From Streptomyces sp. CT34 (GTDB taxonomy: Bacteria; Actinomycetota; Actinomycetes; Streptomycetales; Streptomycetaceae), in assembly GCF_000805335.1 (NCBI RefSeq), contig NZ_KN708638.1:3703362-3767361 (forward strand): a DNA stretch of 64,000 nt, written 5' to 3'. The notes under the pieces are model-generated. The model was not told where the DNA came from. It saw only the letters and a list, made by a program, of their open reading frames with translations, and did no database searches. The position numbers and the translations under genes are program-made. This document shows, one piece after another, positions 9,567-19,069 of the stretch (position 1 is its first letter; each line of letters starts with the position of its first letter).

Positions 9567-9648
9567 TGGCGGCGCCAGGATTCGAACCTGGGAAGGCGAA
9601 GCCGGCAGATTTACAGTCTGCTCCCTTTGGCCGCTCGGGCACACCGCC
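9567..9648 (-). tRNA. tRNA-Tyr (anticodon GTA)
   Basis: An 82-nt class II tRNA. The acceptor is GGCGGTG/CGCCGCC with one G-U pair, and the anticodon stem GCAGA/TCTGC surrounds the loop CTGTAAA (anticodon GTA). It has an extended variable arm (CGGCTTCGCCTTC), T-arm CCAGGTTCGAATCCTGG and discriminator A73. A long variable arm with GTA anticodon is diagnostic of bacterial tRNA-Tyr. Confidence 0.95.
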
Positions 9649-9837
9649 AGGGTTTGCCGCCGGGAGCTCCGCTGTGGGGCGGTACTCCGTGGCAACGACG
9701 TAAACCATACCCGATGGCAGGGGGTGCTTCGCCACTCGATTGCGCAGCGCTGGATCTTGGCCAGGTGGCTAGGCTTGGCAGGCGGTCCGGGAAGGACCGC
9801 ACCTCTGATGGATCTACGTACGAGGAGCCAACTCAAC

Positions 9838-10326
9838 ATGGCCGACTCCAGTTTCGACATCGTCTCGAAGGTCGAGCGGCAGGAGGTCGACAACGCCCTC
9901 AACCAGGCCGCCAAGGAGATCTCGCAGCGCTACGACTTCAAGGGCGTGGGAGCGTCGATCGAGTGGTCGGGCGAGAAGATCGAAATGCGCGCCAACGCCG
10001 AGGAGCGGGTGAAGGCCGTACTGGACATCTTCCAGTCCAAGCTGGTCAAGCGCGGGATCTCGCTGAAGGCCCTGGACGCCGGCGAGCCGCAGGCGTCGGG
10101 CAAGGAGTACAAGATCGTCGCCTCGATCGAGGAGGGGATCTCGCAGGAGAACGCGAAGAAGGTCGCCAAGATCATCCGCGACGAGGGCCCGAAGGGCGTC
10201 AAGGCGCAGGTGCAGGGCGACGAGCTGCGGGTCAGCTCCAAGAGCCGGGACGACCTCCAGTCGGTGCAGCAGCTGCTGAAGGGGAAGGACCTGGACTTCG
10301 CGATTCAGTTTGTGAACTACCGCTGA
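9838..10326 (+). CDS. yajQ: YajQ family nucleotide-binding protein
   Basis: A 162-residue protein that is recognisable along its whole length: [78 protein letters not shown] and the ending [12 protein letters not shown]. The family folds as two RRM-like domains and binds nucleotides; some members bind cyclic di-GMP, and others bind tRNA or GTP, but the role in Streptomyces is unclear. ATG 9838 follows CGAGGAG with good spacing. It is divergent from tRNA-Tyr and stands alone; a short 6-bp hairpin at 10329-10344 follows the stop. Confidence 0.95.
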   Translation: MADSSFDIVSKVERQEVDNALNQAAKEISQRYDFKGVGASIEWSGEKIEMRANAEERVKAVLDIFQSKLVKRGISLKALDAGEPQASGKEYKIVASIEEGISQENAKKVAKIIRDEGPKGVKAQVQGDELRVSSKSRDDLQSVQQLLKGKDLDFAIQFVNYR

Positions 10327-10437
10327 GAACCCCGGATTCGGGGTGCCTTACGAGGTGGGGCGGATGGGGCGGTGCGACACGGGGGCGCGCCGCCCCACCG
10401 GCATTTCGGGCCGCGGCCGGGGCGCGTCGGCCACCCC

Positions 10438-10468
10438 TTGACCTCAACTCCGCTTGAGGTTGCAGGGT
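10438..10468 (+). promoter_or_regulatory. MerR/SoxR-type promoter with 19-bp spacer
   Basis: TTGACC (-35, 10438-10443) and CAGGGT (-10, 10463-10468) are separated by 19 bp, the overlong spacing that MerR-family activators correct. The inverted repeat CCTCAA (10442-10447) and TTGAGG (10454-10459), 6 bp apart, sits in the spacer, the same geometry as SoxR boxes. The -10 ends 6 nt before the ATG at 10475, implying a leaderless mRNA. Confidence 0.75.
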
Positions 10469-10474
10469 GCGGAC

Positions 10475-11290
10475 ATGGCTTCTTCACCTTCCGCCTCTTC
10501 TCCGTCTTCCGCGCCTGCCGCTTCTTCGCCTTCCGCTGCGTCTTCCCCTTCCGCTGCGTCTTCCCCTTCCGCTGCTTCGTCGCCTTCCGGCGACTTTCGT
10601 AGCGATGTCTTTCCGGAGATACGGCGGGCGGATGCCGGTGCCGTACTGATCGGCGAATGGGACGCGGGGAGCCCGGAGGGGCAGCGGGCCGTCATGGACG
10701 GCGTCGCGCGGGCCTGGGAGGAGACGCCGCTGCCGGACGGGTTCCTCTCGCGGGTGCTGTTCGCCGGTACGGACGGGCGCAGTGTGCTCAACTACGCCCA
10801 GTGGACGAGTGATTCGGCACACCGGGAGTTCCTCCGTACCGAGGGCACGGGGCTCGCGGACCGGGTCGCGGGGGTGCTGGACCGCGTCGGGGACGCCGAC
10901 GGTTTCGGCGATTCCGGGCCAGGCCGGTTCCGGCTGCACGGCAGCCTGCTGCTGCCGGAGGGCGAGGCACCGGAGCCGGGCTGCGTCGTACGGGTCGCGT
11001 TCCGGACGGCGGGGCACGGGCCGGCCCGGCGACTCGTGGACGGACTGCTGGAGATGTTCGGCGGGCGGCAGAGCGGGGACGGCGGGATCGCCTCGCACTT
11101 CCACATCAGCGAGGACGGCACCCGGGTCGTCAACTACAGCGAGTGGACCGATCCGCAGTCCCACGAGCGGGTGGCCGGTACCCAACTACAGGACGGCGGG
11201 GCGGTGATGCGCTTCATCACGGGCCTGGAGGGCGTCGAGCCGCTCGGATTCCGGCGGTACACGGCTCCCCGGGGGCTGGTACGCGCCTGA
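10475..11290 (+). CDS. Tandem ABM-type (antibiotic biosynthesis monooxygenase-like) protein
   Basis: A 271-residue protein. Residues 1-37 are an unusual Ser/Pro/Ala repeat (SSPSAA units, encoded by three 18-bp repeats at 10529-10582). Two similar ferredoxin-like halves follow: SRVLFAGTDGRSVLNYAQWTSDSAHREFLR near 95-125 and SHFHISEDGTRVVNYSEWTDPQSHERV near 205-235. Both have the NYxxWTsxxxH pattern of ABM dimeric alpha-beta barrel proteins. ATG 10475 is chosen because the -10 box directly precedes it. Proteins of this family oxidise aromatic or redox-cycling compounds, and a monooxygenase of this kind belongs to the S. coelicolor SoxR regulon. Function here is inferred. Confidence 0.75.
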   Translation: MASSPSASSPSSAPAASSPSAASSPSAASSPSAASSPSGDFRSDVFPEIRRADAGAVLIGEWDAGSPEGQRAVMDGVARAWEETPLPDGFLSRVLFAGTDGRSVLNYAQWTSDSAHREFLRTEGTGLADRVAGVLDRVGDADGFGDSGPGRFRLHGSLLLPEGEAPEPGCVVRVAFRTAGHGPARRLVDGLLEMFGGRQSGDGGIASHFHISEDGTRVVNYSEWTDPQSHERVAGTQLQDGGAVMRFITGLEGVEPLGFRRYTAPRGLVRA

Positions 11291-11468
11291 GGCGGCCGGC
11301 GGTGAACGGGGCCGGTCCGCGGGCGCGATGACGCGAGCGCGGGGCAGGGCGATCGGCTCCGGCGCCGTCACCACGACGGAGTAACGTGGCGTGATCATGG
11401 CGTTACGGCTTCGTTATCGCGGTGATCCCGGCATGGGACCGGGACCAGGACAGGAAGGACGTTCCGTC

Positions 11469-11768
11469 GTGGGTAAAGCATTGCGTGTGGCCGCAGGCGC
11501 CCTCGGGGCAGGTGCGCTGGTGCTGTCGGTGGCCGGCACTGCCAGCGCCGGGGAAATGGGTGGCGGGTATTTCGATCAGGACATCCGGTGCGCGCCGTCG
11601 TTCAGCATCAGCCTGCTGCTCCCCCTCACGCCGGCGGAGGGCTGCCGCACGAACATCTTCATCGACAACCACAAGAGGCTCGACAGCATCACCCAGAAGG
11701 CCACGGGCAGCATCACCGGCACGGTCGTGACGGACCGGGGCGGCCGGGGCGGCCGGGGCGGCCGTTGA
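11469..11768 (+). CDS. Small secreted protein of unknown function
   Basis: A 99-residue precursor. GTG 11469 gives a clear Sec signal peptide: VGKALR, a hydrophobic core VAAGALGAGALVLSVAG, and a TASA cleavage site near residue 27. The mature ~70-residue chain has two cysteines (DIRCAPSF and EGCRTN) that could form one disulfide. It ends in a GGRGGRGGR tail. AAGGA lies ~9 nt upstream. An alternative ATG upstream would bury the signal peptide. I do not recognise a family; small exported proteins with this layout are common in Streptomyces. A strong terminator follows within 10 nt. Confidence 0.7.
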   Translation: MGKALRVAAGALGAGALVLSVAGTASAGEMGGGYFDQDIRCAPSFSISLLLPLTPAEGCRTNIFIDNHKRLDSITQKATGSITGTVVTDRGGRGGRGGR

Positions 11769-11773
11769 CACAG

Positions 11774-11814
11774 ACGCCGCACCCCCGGAGCGCGGTGCTC
11801 CGGGGGTGCGGCGT
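11774..11814. terminator. Bidirectional terminator
   Basis: An 18-bp perfect stem (11774-11791 with 11797-11814) has a 5-nt loop (GCGGT) and is followed by TTTGTGT on the plus strand. It serves the small secreted protein gene and could also stop the convergent YccF gene. Confidence 0.9.
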
Positions 11815-11855
11815 TTGTGTGTCGAGTTCAGCGCATGGTGTTCAGCGTGTGGTGT

Positions 11856-12248
11856 TCAGCGCGTCGCGAACGGCCGGTCGGTGGGGACGATCTCGCGGCC
11901 GAGCGGCAGCAGGGAGATCGGGATCATCTTGAAGTTGGCGATGCCGAACGGGATCCCGATGATCGTCACGCACAGCGCGATACCGGTGACGATGTGCCCC
12001 AGGGCCAGCCACCAGCCCGCGAAAACGATCCAGATGATGTTGCCGATCACCGAACCGGCACCGGCGTCCCGGCGCTCCACGGTGGTGCGGCCGAAGGGCC
12101 AGAGGGCGTAGCCGGCGATACGGAACGACGCGATGCCGAACGGGATCGTAATGATCAGGATGCAGCAGATGATTCCGGCGAGTACGTAGCCGAGCGCCAT
12201 CCAGAAGCCGCTGAGGATCAGCCAGAGAATGTTGAGGATGAACTTCAT
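11856..12248 (-). CDS. YccF domain-containing membrane protein
   Basis: A 130-residue integral membrane protein made of two similar YccF halves. Each has two hydrophobic helices and the motif IPFGIASFRIAGYALWPFGR (first half) or IPFGIANFKMIPISLLPLGR (second half). Four TM helices are expected, spanning residues ~5-25, 27-45, 65-82 and 85-105. The family is widespread and its function is not established. ATG 12248 follows GGAAGG. It is on the same strand as htpX, 116 nt downstream of it, and the association of the two membrane-stress-type proteins may be coincidental. Confidence 0.85.
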   Translation of the reverse strand: MKFILNILWLILSGFWMALGYVLAGIICCILIITIPFGIASFRIAGYALWPFGRTTVERRDAGAGSVIGNIIWIVFAGWWLALGHIVTGIALCVTIIGIPFGIANFKMIPISLLPLGREIVPTDRPFATR

Positions 12249-12364
12249 GATCGGCAGCCTTCCACGGGCACGGCGAGTATTTCTGCCGTGCTAGACGCGC
12301 CGGACCCTGTGGGACGTTGCATTCAATCTTGCGTGGAGGCGGGCGGCGGCGCCAGCGGCCGGGG

Positions 12365-13231
12365 TCAGGGGCGGTGGTGGCCGGCCATCTGTTCCAGGCG
12401 GGTGATGCGGTCGTGCATCGGGGGGTGGGTGGAGAAGAGGCGGGAGAGGCCCTCGCCGGCGCGGAACGGGTTGGCGATCATCATGTGACTGGCGGTCTCC
12501 AGACGGGGCTCGGGCGGGAGCGGGAGCTGCTGGGTGCCCATTTCGAGCTTGCGCAGGGCGGAGGCCAGGGCGAGCGGGTCGCCGGTGAGCTGGGCGCCCG
12601 AGGCGTCGGCCTGGTATTCGCGGGAGCGGCTGACGGCGAGCTGGATCAGGGAGGCCGCGATCGGGCCGAGGATCATGATCAGCAGCATGCCCACGATGCC
12701 GGGACCCTCGTCGTCGTCCGAGCGTCCCACCGGGATCAGCCAGGCGAAGTTGACCAGGAACATCACGACCGAGGCCAGGGCGCCCGCGACGGAGGAGATG
12801 AGGATGTCGCGGTTGTAGACGTGGCTGAGCTCATGGCCGATGACGCCGCGCAGTTCGCGTTCGTCGAGGAGCTGGAGGATGCCGTCGGTGCAGCAGACCG
12901 CGGCGTTGCGGGGGTTGCGGCCGGTGGCGAAGGCGTTGGGCGCCTGCGTCGGGGAGATGTACAGCCGCGGCATGGGCTGGCGGGCGGTCGTCGAGAGCTC
13001 CCGCACCATGCGGTAGAGCTGTGGTGCCTCGAACTCGCTGACCGGGCGGGCGCGCATGGCGCGCAGCGCGAGCTTGTCGCTGTTCCAGTACGCGTAGGCG
13101 TTGGTGCCCACGGCTACCAGGACGGCGACGATCAGGCCCGTACGGCCGAAAAGGCTGCCGATGACGATGATGAGTGCGGACAGTCCCCCGAGGAGTACGG
13201 CGGTCCTGAGCCCGTTGTGCCGGCGGTGCAC
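12365..13231 (-). CDS. htpX: Membrane zinc metalloprotease HtpX
   Basis: M48-family protease that degrades misfolded membrane proteins. The 288-residue protein has two N-terminal membrane helices (residues ~9-45), the zinc motif HELSH at 133-137, and two further helices (~145-200). The third ligand Glu lies in [13 protein letters not shown] near 215. The C-terminal [14 protein letters not shown] segment ([16 protein letters not shown]) is typical. GTG 13231 has GGAGG 7 nt upstream. A short inverted repeat, CCAGTG/CACTGG at 13287-13308, lies in its upstream region near a TTGACC and may be an operator. The gene follows nuoN2 but is separated by 192 nt. Confidence 0.95.
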   Translation of the reverse strand: MHRRHNGLRTAVLLGGLSALIIVIGSLFGRTGLIVAVLVAVGTNAYAYWNSDKLALRAMRARPVSEFEAPQLYRMVRELSTTARQPMPRLYISPTQAPNAFATGRNPRNAAVCCTDGILQLLDERELRGVIGHELSHVYNRDILISSVAGALASVVMFLVNFAWLIPVGRSDDDEGPGIVGMLLIMILGPIAASLIQLAVSRSREYQADASGAQLTGDPLALASALRKLEMGTQQLPLPPEPRLETASHMMIANPFRAGEGLSRLFSTHPPMHDRITRLEQMAGHHRP

Positions 13232-13423
13232 GGTACGCCCTCCAAGTGGTGCGGCAGGGGAACCCTTTGCTTCGTTTCTCCACTCTCCAGTGGACCCTTA
13301 CTCACTGGTCAACGCGAGATGGGGTGGGGTGGTTCCCCTGGCGTGGCGGGGAGGCGCCGCGCGGGTGCGCGGCCGTGCCCGACCGCCGTACGGGCGGGCC
13401 GCGGGGATCCGGCTGCCGTACGG

Positions 13424-14941
13424 CTAGAGGAGTGCCCCGGAGGCGAAGCGGAGGACCAGCTGGGGGGCTCCGGACAGGGCGATGCCGAGGGCCGCGGCCA
13501 GGGTGATGGCGGTGGTGAGGGGGGCCGGGATCCGGGCGCGCGGGGCTTCGGCGGCCGGGGCCGCGCCGCCGCGGAAGAGGACCGCCGTCCACTGGAGGTA
13601 GTAGTAGAGCGCGATTACGACGTTGACCGCCATGACGACGGCGAGCCAGCCCAGGCCGGCGTCGACGGCCGCGGAGAAGACCGTCACCTTGGCGAAGAGG
13701 CCGATGATGCCCGGCGGCAGACCGGCGAGGCAGAGCAGGAAGAAGCCGAGGGCGAGCGCCACCAGGGGGCGGCGGGCGTAGAGGCCCCGGTAGTCGGCGA
13801 TGCGGTGGGCGGGGCTGGTGCGGGCCACCAGGGCGGCGACGGCGAAGGCGCCGAGGTTCACCGCGCCGTACATGAGGGCGTAGGCGACGGTGGAGCCGAT
13901 GGCGTGCGCCGGGTGGTGGGCGTAGCCGGCGGCGGCGATCGGGACCAGGAGGTAGCCGGCCTGGCCCACCGAGGACCAGGCGAGCAGGCGGATCGCGCTG
14001 TGCGTGCGCCGGGGGTCCTGACGGAGGGCGGCGACGTTGCCGACGGTCATGGTGAGGGCGGCGAGGACGGCCAGTGCCGGGCCCCAGACGTCGGCGTACG
14101 AGGGGAAGCCCTGGACGGTGACAAGGATCAGGCCGGAGAAGCCGACGGCCTTGCCGACCACGGAGAGGTACGCGGCGATCGGCAGCGGCGCGCCGACGTA
14201 GGTGTCCGGCACCCAGAAGTGGAACGGGACGGCGGCGGTCTTGAAGGCGAAGCCGACGAGGGTGAGCGCGACGCCGGCGCTCGCCAGGGTGGCCAGGCGG
14301 GGGTCCGGGAGGGCGGTGAGGGCGTGCGCCACCCGGGAGAGGTGCAGGCTCCCGGTGGCCGCGTACACGAAGCTGACGCCGAGCAGCATCGCGGCGGTGG
14401 CGGCCACGGAGGACAGGAAGAACTTCAGGGCCGCCTCGGAGGAGAGCCGGTCGCCGCGCCGCAGTCCTACGAGGGCGAAGGCGGGCAGCGAGGCGACTTC
14501 GAGGGCGATGACCAGGGTGGCCAGGTCCCGGGAGGCGGGCAGCAGGGCGGCGCCGGCCGCGGAGGAGAGCAGCAGGAACCAGTACTCGCCGGTGGGCAGG
14601 TCGTGGTCCTTGATGGTGTCGACGGACAGCAGGGCGGTGAGCAGCGCGCCGGCCAGCACCAGGAACTGGATGACCAGGGCGAAGTGGTCGGCCGCGTAAC
14701 TGCACACGTCCGGCCGCCCGGTGAGGCAGAAGGTGCGGCGGTGGCCGTCCAGGAGGGGCAGCAGGGACAGCGCGGCGAGGGCCAGGCCCGCGGTCGCGAT
14801 CCAGCCGAGCAGCGGCTTCCGGGCCGTGGGCAGGAAGAGGTCGGCGACCAACACCACCAGGGCGACGGCCGCGGCGATGGTGGGCGGGGCGACGGCGAGC
14901 CAGTCGACGGACTGGACCAGGGACGTGACCGAGCTCATCAC
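13424..14941 (-). CDS. nuoN2: NADH-quinone oxidoreductase subunit N, second cluster
   Basis: A 505-residue antiporter-like membrane subunit of the second, incomplete complex I. It keeps the proton-channel Glu in LATLVIALEVASLPAFAL, the broken-helix motif FKTAAVPFHFWVPDTYVGAP, and RLLAWSSVGQAGYLL around the central lysine region. It is the last gene of the nuoA2-N2 run and overlaps nuoM2 by 4 nt. A 9-bp hairpin (13385-13393 with 13416-13424) right at the stop could contribute to termination. It is clearly distinct from the nuoN at 47175-48827. Confidence 0.92.
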   Translation of the reverse strand: MMSSVTSLVQSVDWLAVAPPTIAAAVALVVLVADLFLPTARKPLLGWIATAGLALAALSLLPLLDGHRRTFCLTGRPDVCSYAADHFALVIQFLVLAGALLTALLSVDTIKDHDLPTGEYWFLLLSSAAGAALLPASRDLATLVIALEVASLPAFALVGLRRGDRLSSEAALKFFLSSVAATAAMLLGVSFVYAATGSLHLSRVAHALTALPDPRLATLASAGVALTLVGFAFKTAAVPFHFWVPDTYVGAPLPIAAYLSVVGKAVGFSGLILVTVQGFPSYADVWGPALAVLAALTMTVGNVAALRQDPRRTHSAIRLLAWSSVGQAGYLLVPIAAAGYAHHPAHAIGSTVAYALMYGAVNLGAFAVAALVARTSPAHRIADYRGLYARRPLVALALGFFLLCLAGLPPGIIGLFAKVTVFSAAVDAGLGWLAVVMAVNVVIALYYYLQWTAVLFRGGAAPAAEAPRARIPAPLTTAITLAAALGIALSGAPQLVLRFASGALL

Positions 14942-16602
14942 TTACCGCCTCCGAGGAGCTGCTGGACGGCCGGGTTCGTGAGGCCGAGGAGGGCCGCGGG
15001 CCACAGTCCGGCGAGGACGGTGAGGGCGGCGAGGGGGCTCCAGACCACGTATTCGTAGCGCGCGAGGTCGGGGATGGCGGGGACGGCCGGGCGCGCCGCC
15101 GCGGTGCCGTCCCCGGGTGCCGGCTCCGCTGCCAGGGTGCCGCCCATGCAGACCCGGCGGACGACGAGCAGCAGGTACGCCGCGGTCAGCAGGGTGCCGA
15201 GGCCGGCCAGGGCCATGAACGTCAGGAAGGCGGGGCGGCTCAGGCCCGCGGCCGGGCGGAAGGCACCGAACATCGCCAGCATCTCGCCCCAGAAGCCGGC
15301 CAGTCCGGGCAGGCCCAGGGAGGCGACGGCCCCGAAGGCGAGCAGTCCGCCGAAGCGGGGCGCCCGGCCGTAGAGGGCGGCGCCGGTGGCAACCGGAAGG
15401 GGCGCGGCGGAGCCGCTCGTTGAGGGGCGGTGGTCGGGCGACGGGAGGGACAAGGTGTCGAGGTCGGTGCTGCCGCAGCGGTCCTTGAGGGCGCCGACGA
15501 GGAAGAACAGGAGGCCGGTGATCAGACCGTGCGCGATGTTGGCGAACAGGGCGCCGTTGACGCCGGTGGGGGTCATGCCGGCGATGCCCAGCAGGACGAA
15601 GCCCATGTGGCCGACGGAGCTGTAGGCGATCAGGCGCTTGAGGTCGCCCTTGGCGCCCTTGCGGACGAGGGCGAGGCAGGCGAGGGAGCCGTAGATGATG
15701 CCCACGGCGGCGAACGCGGCGAGGTAGGGCGCGACGGTGTGCATGCCGTCGGGGGTGATGGGCAGCGCGATCCGCACGAAGCCGTAGGTGCCCATCTTCA
15801 GCAGGACGCCGGCCAGCAGTACCGAGCCGACGGTGGGGGCGGCGGTGTGGGCGTCGGGCAGCCAGCTGTGCAGCGGCCACAGCGGGGACTTGACGGCCAG
15901 TCCGATGCCGACCGCGAGCACCGCGATCAGCTGGACGGTGTGGCTGAGCTGGGCTTTCGGGCCGTTGTCAGTGGCGAGTGCGACCATGTCGAACGTGCCG
16001 GATTTCAGGCCGATGAGGAGGAGGCCGAGCAGCATGACGACCGAGCCGAGCAGCGTGTAGAGGATGAACTTCCATGCGGCTGCCTGCTTCTGCGCACCGC
16101 CCCAGCGGGCGATGAGGAAGTACATCGGGATGAGGACCATCTCGAAGGCGAGGAAGAACAGCATCAGGTCGAGGACGGCGAAGGTCGCGAGGGTGCCGGA
16201 CTCCAGGACGAGCAGCAGCGCCACAAATGCCTTGGGTGACGGGCCCGTTGGCATCTTGAAGTAGCTGTAGAGGGCGCAGAGGAAGGTCAGCAGCGCGGTC
16301 AGGACGAGGAGGGGGAGCGAGATGCCGTCGACGCCGAGGTGGATGCGGATGCCGAGCGCCGGGATCCAGCTGAGGTCGGTGGTGGCCTGCATACGGGCCG
16401 GGTGGCCGCGGTCGAAGCCGACGGCCAGCGCGAGGGTCGCGGCGAGCACGACCGCGGTGACGGTCACGCCGTGGCGCAGTACGGCCTGGTCGGGGTTTCT
16501 GCCCTTCAGGCCGGGCGGGGGTGGCAGCAGGGCGGCCAGCGCGCCGACGAGGGGGAGGACGACGGCGCCGGCGAGGAGGATCTGCATGGCGGTGTGATTC
16601 AC
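14938..16602 (-). CDS. nuoM2: NADH-quinone oxidoreductase subunit M, second cluster
   Basis: A 554-residue proton-pumping subunit. The conserved TM5 glutamate is in LMLFFLAFEMVLIPMYFLI near residue 150, the discontinuous-helix segment VKSPLWPLHSWLPDAHTAAP near 240, and LKRLIAYSSVGHMGFVLLGI near 320. A loop after NIAHGLITGLLFFLVGALKDR contains extra low-complexity sequence. GTG 16602 starts the MNHTAMQ reading. A 98-nt gap separates it from nuoL2, the largest gap in the cluster. It is coupled to nuoN2 by a 4-nt overlap. Confidence 0.93.
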   Translation of the reverse strand: MNHTAMQILLAGAVVLPLVGALAALLPPPPGLKGRNPDQAVLRHGVTVTAVVLAATLALAVGFDRGHPARMQATTDLSWIPALGIRIHLGVDGISLPLLVLTALLTFLCALYSYFKMPTGPSPKAFVALLLVLESGTLATFAVLDLMLFFLAFEMVLIPMYFLIARWGGAQKQAAAWKFILYTLLGSVVMLLGLLLIGLKSGTFDMVALATDNGPKAQLSHTVQLIAVLAVGIGLAVKSPLWPLHSWLPDAHTAAPTVGSVLLAGVLLKMGTYGFVRIALPITPDGMHTVAPYLAAFAAVGIIYGSLACLALVRKGAKGDLKRLIAYSSVGHMGFVLLGIAGMTPTGVNGALFANIAHGLITGLLFFLVGALKDRCGSTDLDTLSLPSPDHRPSTSGSAAPLPVATGAALYGRAPRFGGLLAFGAVASLGLPGLAGFWGEMLAMFGAFRPAAGLSRPAFLTFMALAGLGTLLTAAYLLLVVRRVCMGGTLAAEPAPGDGTAAARPAVPAIPDLARYEYVVWSPLAALTVLAGLWPAALLGLTNPAVQQLLGGGK

Positions 16603-16700
16603 GGGTCAGGCCCTCCTCAGGGTTTCGGCTCCGGCGAAGCCGGCTGCGAGGGCGCTCGGCTGAGGGTGCGGGGGTCGGCCCCCGGATGATGGCAGCACGG

Positions 16701-18698
16701 TCAGGCCCCCGTGCCCGTGGCGACGAGGACGGCGGCGACGGCCAGCACGAGCGAGCCGGCGAGCAGCGCGCCGAGGTAGGTCTGCACGTTCCCGGTCTGG
16801 GCGCGGCGGACGGCGGCGCCCAGCCAGCGCGGGGCGGTGCCGGCGCCGCGGACGTAGGTGTCGACGACCTCGCGGTCGAGGAAGCGGACCAGCTCGGCGG
16901 CGCCGCGGACGGGCCGGACGAACAGTGCGGCGTAGACGGCGTCCAGGTGGAAGCCGACGGCCGCGTGGCGGTGCAGCGGGCCGAGCAGCAGGCGGCCGGG
17001 GTCGGCCGGATCCGGGGCCTCGGCGGCGCCCGCGTAGGCCGCGGGGTGGATGACGATGGCCAGTTCCTCGGCGAGCGCGGGGGCGGCGTCGGCGGTGACG
17101 ACGGGCGCGGGGAGAGGGGTGCGCGCGGCCAGGGCGCTGGTGTGGCGCCAGGCGGCGTAGGTGACCAGGCCGCCGACGAGGGCGGCGCCGGTGCCCAGGA
17201 CGGAGGTGGTCAGGGTCGGGGCGAGCGAGCGCCCGTCGAACCAGGCGGGCAGGAAGGGGGCGGTCAGGCCCAATCCGACCGTGGGGACGAACAGGACCCA
17301 CAGGACGGAGGTCATGGCGAACGGCTGCGGACCATGGTCGGGGGCCTCGGCTCCCCGGCCCTTGAAGACCAGCAGCCACAGACGGGTGGCGTAGGCCGCG
17401 GTGAGGAGGGCGGTGAGGAGTCCGGAGACCAGGACGGTCCAGCCGGCGGCGCCGGGGATACCGGTGGCGTGACCGGTGGCGGCGTGCTCGGCGGCGCCCA
17501 GGACGGCTTCCTTGGAGAAGAAGCCGGCGAACGGCGGGATGGCGGCGAGCGCGAGCAGCGCGACGGTGACCGTCCAGAAGGCGTCCGGGATGCGCCGGGC
17601 CAGGCCGCTCGTACGGGACATGGCGGCCAGCGAGTTGGTGCCCGCGGCGTGGATGATCACGCCCGCGCCGAGGAAGAGGAGGGCCTTGAACGCACCGTGG
17701 GAGAGGAGGTGGAAGACGGCGGCGCCGCGGTCGCCGACGGCCAGCGCACCGGTCATGTAGCCGAGCTGGCCGACGGTCGAGTAGGCCAGTACGCGCTTGA
17801 TGTCGTCCTGGGCGAGCGCGGCCAGCGCGGAGCCGACCATGGTGACCGCGGCCATCACCGCGAGCACCGTCAGCGCCGCCGCGGAGGCGGCGAAGACGGG
17901 GAGGAGGCGGGCCACGACATAGACGCCGGCGGCCACCATCGTCGCGGCGTGGATGAGCGCCGAGACGGGCGTCGGACCGGCCATCGCGTCCGGCAGCCAG
18001 GTGTGCAGCGGGAACTGCGCGGACTTGCCCGCGACGCCGGCCAGCAGCAGCAGCGCGATCAGCGTCGGGTGGTCCAGGCCGTCCCGGGCGACGTGGCCGA
18101 GGATGCCGGTGATCCGGAACGTACCGGTCTCGGCGGCCAGCGCGAAGATGCCGAAGAGGAACGGGACGTCGCCGAGCTTGGTGACCAGGAACGCCTTGAG
18201 GGAGGCGCTGCGGGCGGCCTCGGTCTCCCAGTAGTGGCCGACGAGGAAGTACGAGCAGATGCCCATGACTTCCCAGCCGACCAGCAGCACCATCAGGTCG
18301 CCGGTGTAGACGACCAGCAGCATCGCGGAGGTGAAGAGGGAGACCAGCGCGGCGTAGGAGGCGTAGCGCGGGTCGTCGCGCAGATAGCCGGTGGAGTAGA
18401 TCTGCACACAGCTCGCCACGGCGCCGACGAGCACGGCGATCAGCGCGGCGAAGCCGTCGATGTGCAGGGCCAGGTCGATCGGGAGCGAGCCGGTCGGGGT
18501 GAGCCGGGTGGCGACGTCGGTGGCCGGGCCGGCGCCCTGGCCGACGGCGACGGTCACCGCGAGCACCGCCGCGGCGAGCGTCGGCAGCACGGCCAGCGGG
18601 CGGACGAAGCCGGGTGCGCGGCGCCCCAGGAGGAGGCCGGCGACGGCTCCGAGGAAGGGCAGGAGGGGGACGAGTACGGCGGTGGTCGTGAGCGTCAC
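16701..18698 (-). CDS. nuoL2: NADH-quinone oxidoreductase subunit L, second cluster
   Basis: A 665-residue subunit, the largest pump. Landmarks are [29 protein letters not shown] near residue 125 with the channel Glu, [30 protein letters not shown] near 225, and [18 protein letters not shown] near 310. The C-terminal region (~520-665) has the lateral-helix-type extension and a final hydrophobic anchor [12 protein letters not shown]. It overlaps nuoK2 by 4 nt (GTGA). Sequence similarity to the nuoL at 50495-52378 is obvious, but the two differ throughout. Confidence 0.93.
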   Translation of the reverse strand: MTLTTTAVLVPLLPFLGAVAGLLLGRRAPGFVRPLAVLPTLAAAVLAVTVAVGQGAGPATDVATRLTPTGSLPIDLALHIDGFAALIAVLVGAVASCVQIYSTGYLRDDPRYASYAALVSLFTSAMLLVVYTGDLMVLLVGWEVMGICSYFLVGHYWETEAARSASLKAFLVTKLGDVPFLFGIFALAAETGTFRITGILGHVARDGLDHPTLIALLLLAGVAGKSAQFPLHTWLPDAMAGPTPVSALIHAATMVAAGVYVVARLLPVFAASAAALTVLAVMAAVTMVGSALAALAQDDIKRVLAYSTVGQLGYMTGALAVGDRGAAVFHLLSHGAFKALLFLGAGVIIHAAGTNSLAAMSRTSGLARRIPDAFWTVTVALLALAAIPPFAGFFSKEAVLGAAEHAATGHATGIPGAAGWTVLVSGLLTALLTAAYATRLWLLVFKGRGAEAPDHGPQPFAMTSVLWVLFVPTVGLGLTAPFLPAWFDGRSLAPTLTTSVLGTGAALVGGLVTYAAWRHTSALAARTPLPAPVVTADAAPALAEELAIVIHPAAYAGAAEAPDPADPGRLLLGPLHRHAAVGFHLDAVYAALFVRPVRGAAELVRFLDREVVDTYVRGAGTAPRWLGAAVRRAQTGNVQTYLGALLAGSLVLAVAAVLVATGTGA

Positions 18699-19069
18699 GT
18701 GGCGGCCTCCGCCTTGGTGTCCGGCTGCTGCCGGCCGCCGTCCCCGGCATCCGGGCCGGCCGGCCGCTCGGCGAGGTCGCGGAGCCGGTCGATGTCGGAG
18801 CTGCCGCGGTTGCGGTAGACGAGCAGCACGATCGCCAGGCCGAGGCCGATCTCGGCGGCGGCGATGGCGATGGTGAAGAGGGTGAGCGCCTGGCCGGCGT
18901 GCAGGGTGTCGCGCAGCCAGACGTCGAAGGCGACGAGGTTGAGGTTGACGGCGTTGAGCATCAGCTCGACGGACATCAGCACCAGGATCGCGTTGCGGCG
19001 GGCGAGCACGCCGTACAGGCCGGTGCAGAAGAGGAGGACGGCGAGGACGGCCGGGTAGGCGAGATGCAT
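18695..19069 (-). CDS. nuoK2: NADH-quinone oxidoreductase subunit K, second cluster
   Basis: A 124-residue three-helix membrane subunit. It keeps both channel glutamates, in [20 protein letters not shown] and [20 protein letters not shown]. About 25 residues are added at the C-terminus ([26 protein letters not shown] region) compared with ordinary NuoK, which ends near residue 100. ATG 19069 shares its A with the nuoJ2 stop (TGATG), so translation is coupled. Confidence 0.93.
   Translation of the reverse strand: MHLAYPAVLAVLLFCTGLYGVLARRNAILVLMSVELMLNAVNLNLVAFDVWLRDTLHAGQALTLFTIAIAAAEIGLGLAIVLLVYRNRGSSDIDRLRDLAERPAGPDAGDGGRQQPDTKAEAAT

Noticed and set aside
12317..15058. 913-codon plus-strand open frame across htpX and nuoN2
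   Set aside because: It is antisense to two clear genes, has no recognisable domain or Shine-Dalgarno, and its composition (Gly/Arg/Asp-rich) is the usual shadow of GC3-rich coding DNA.
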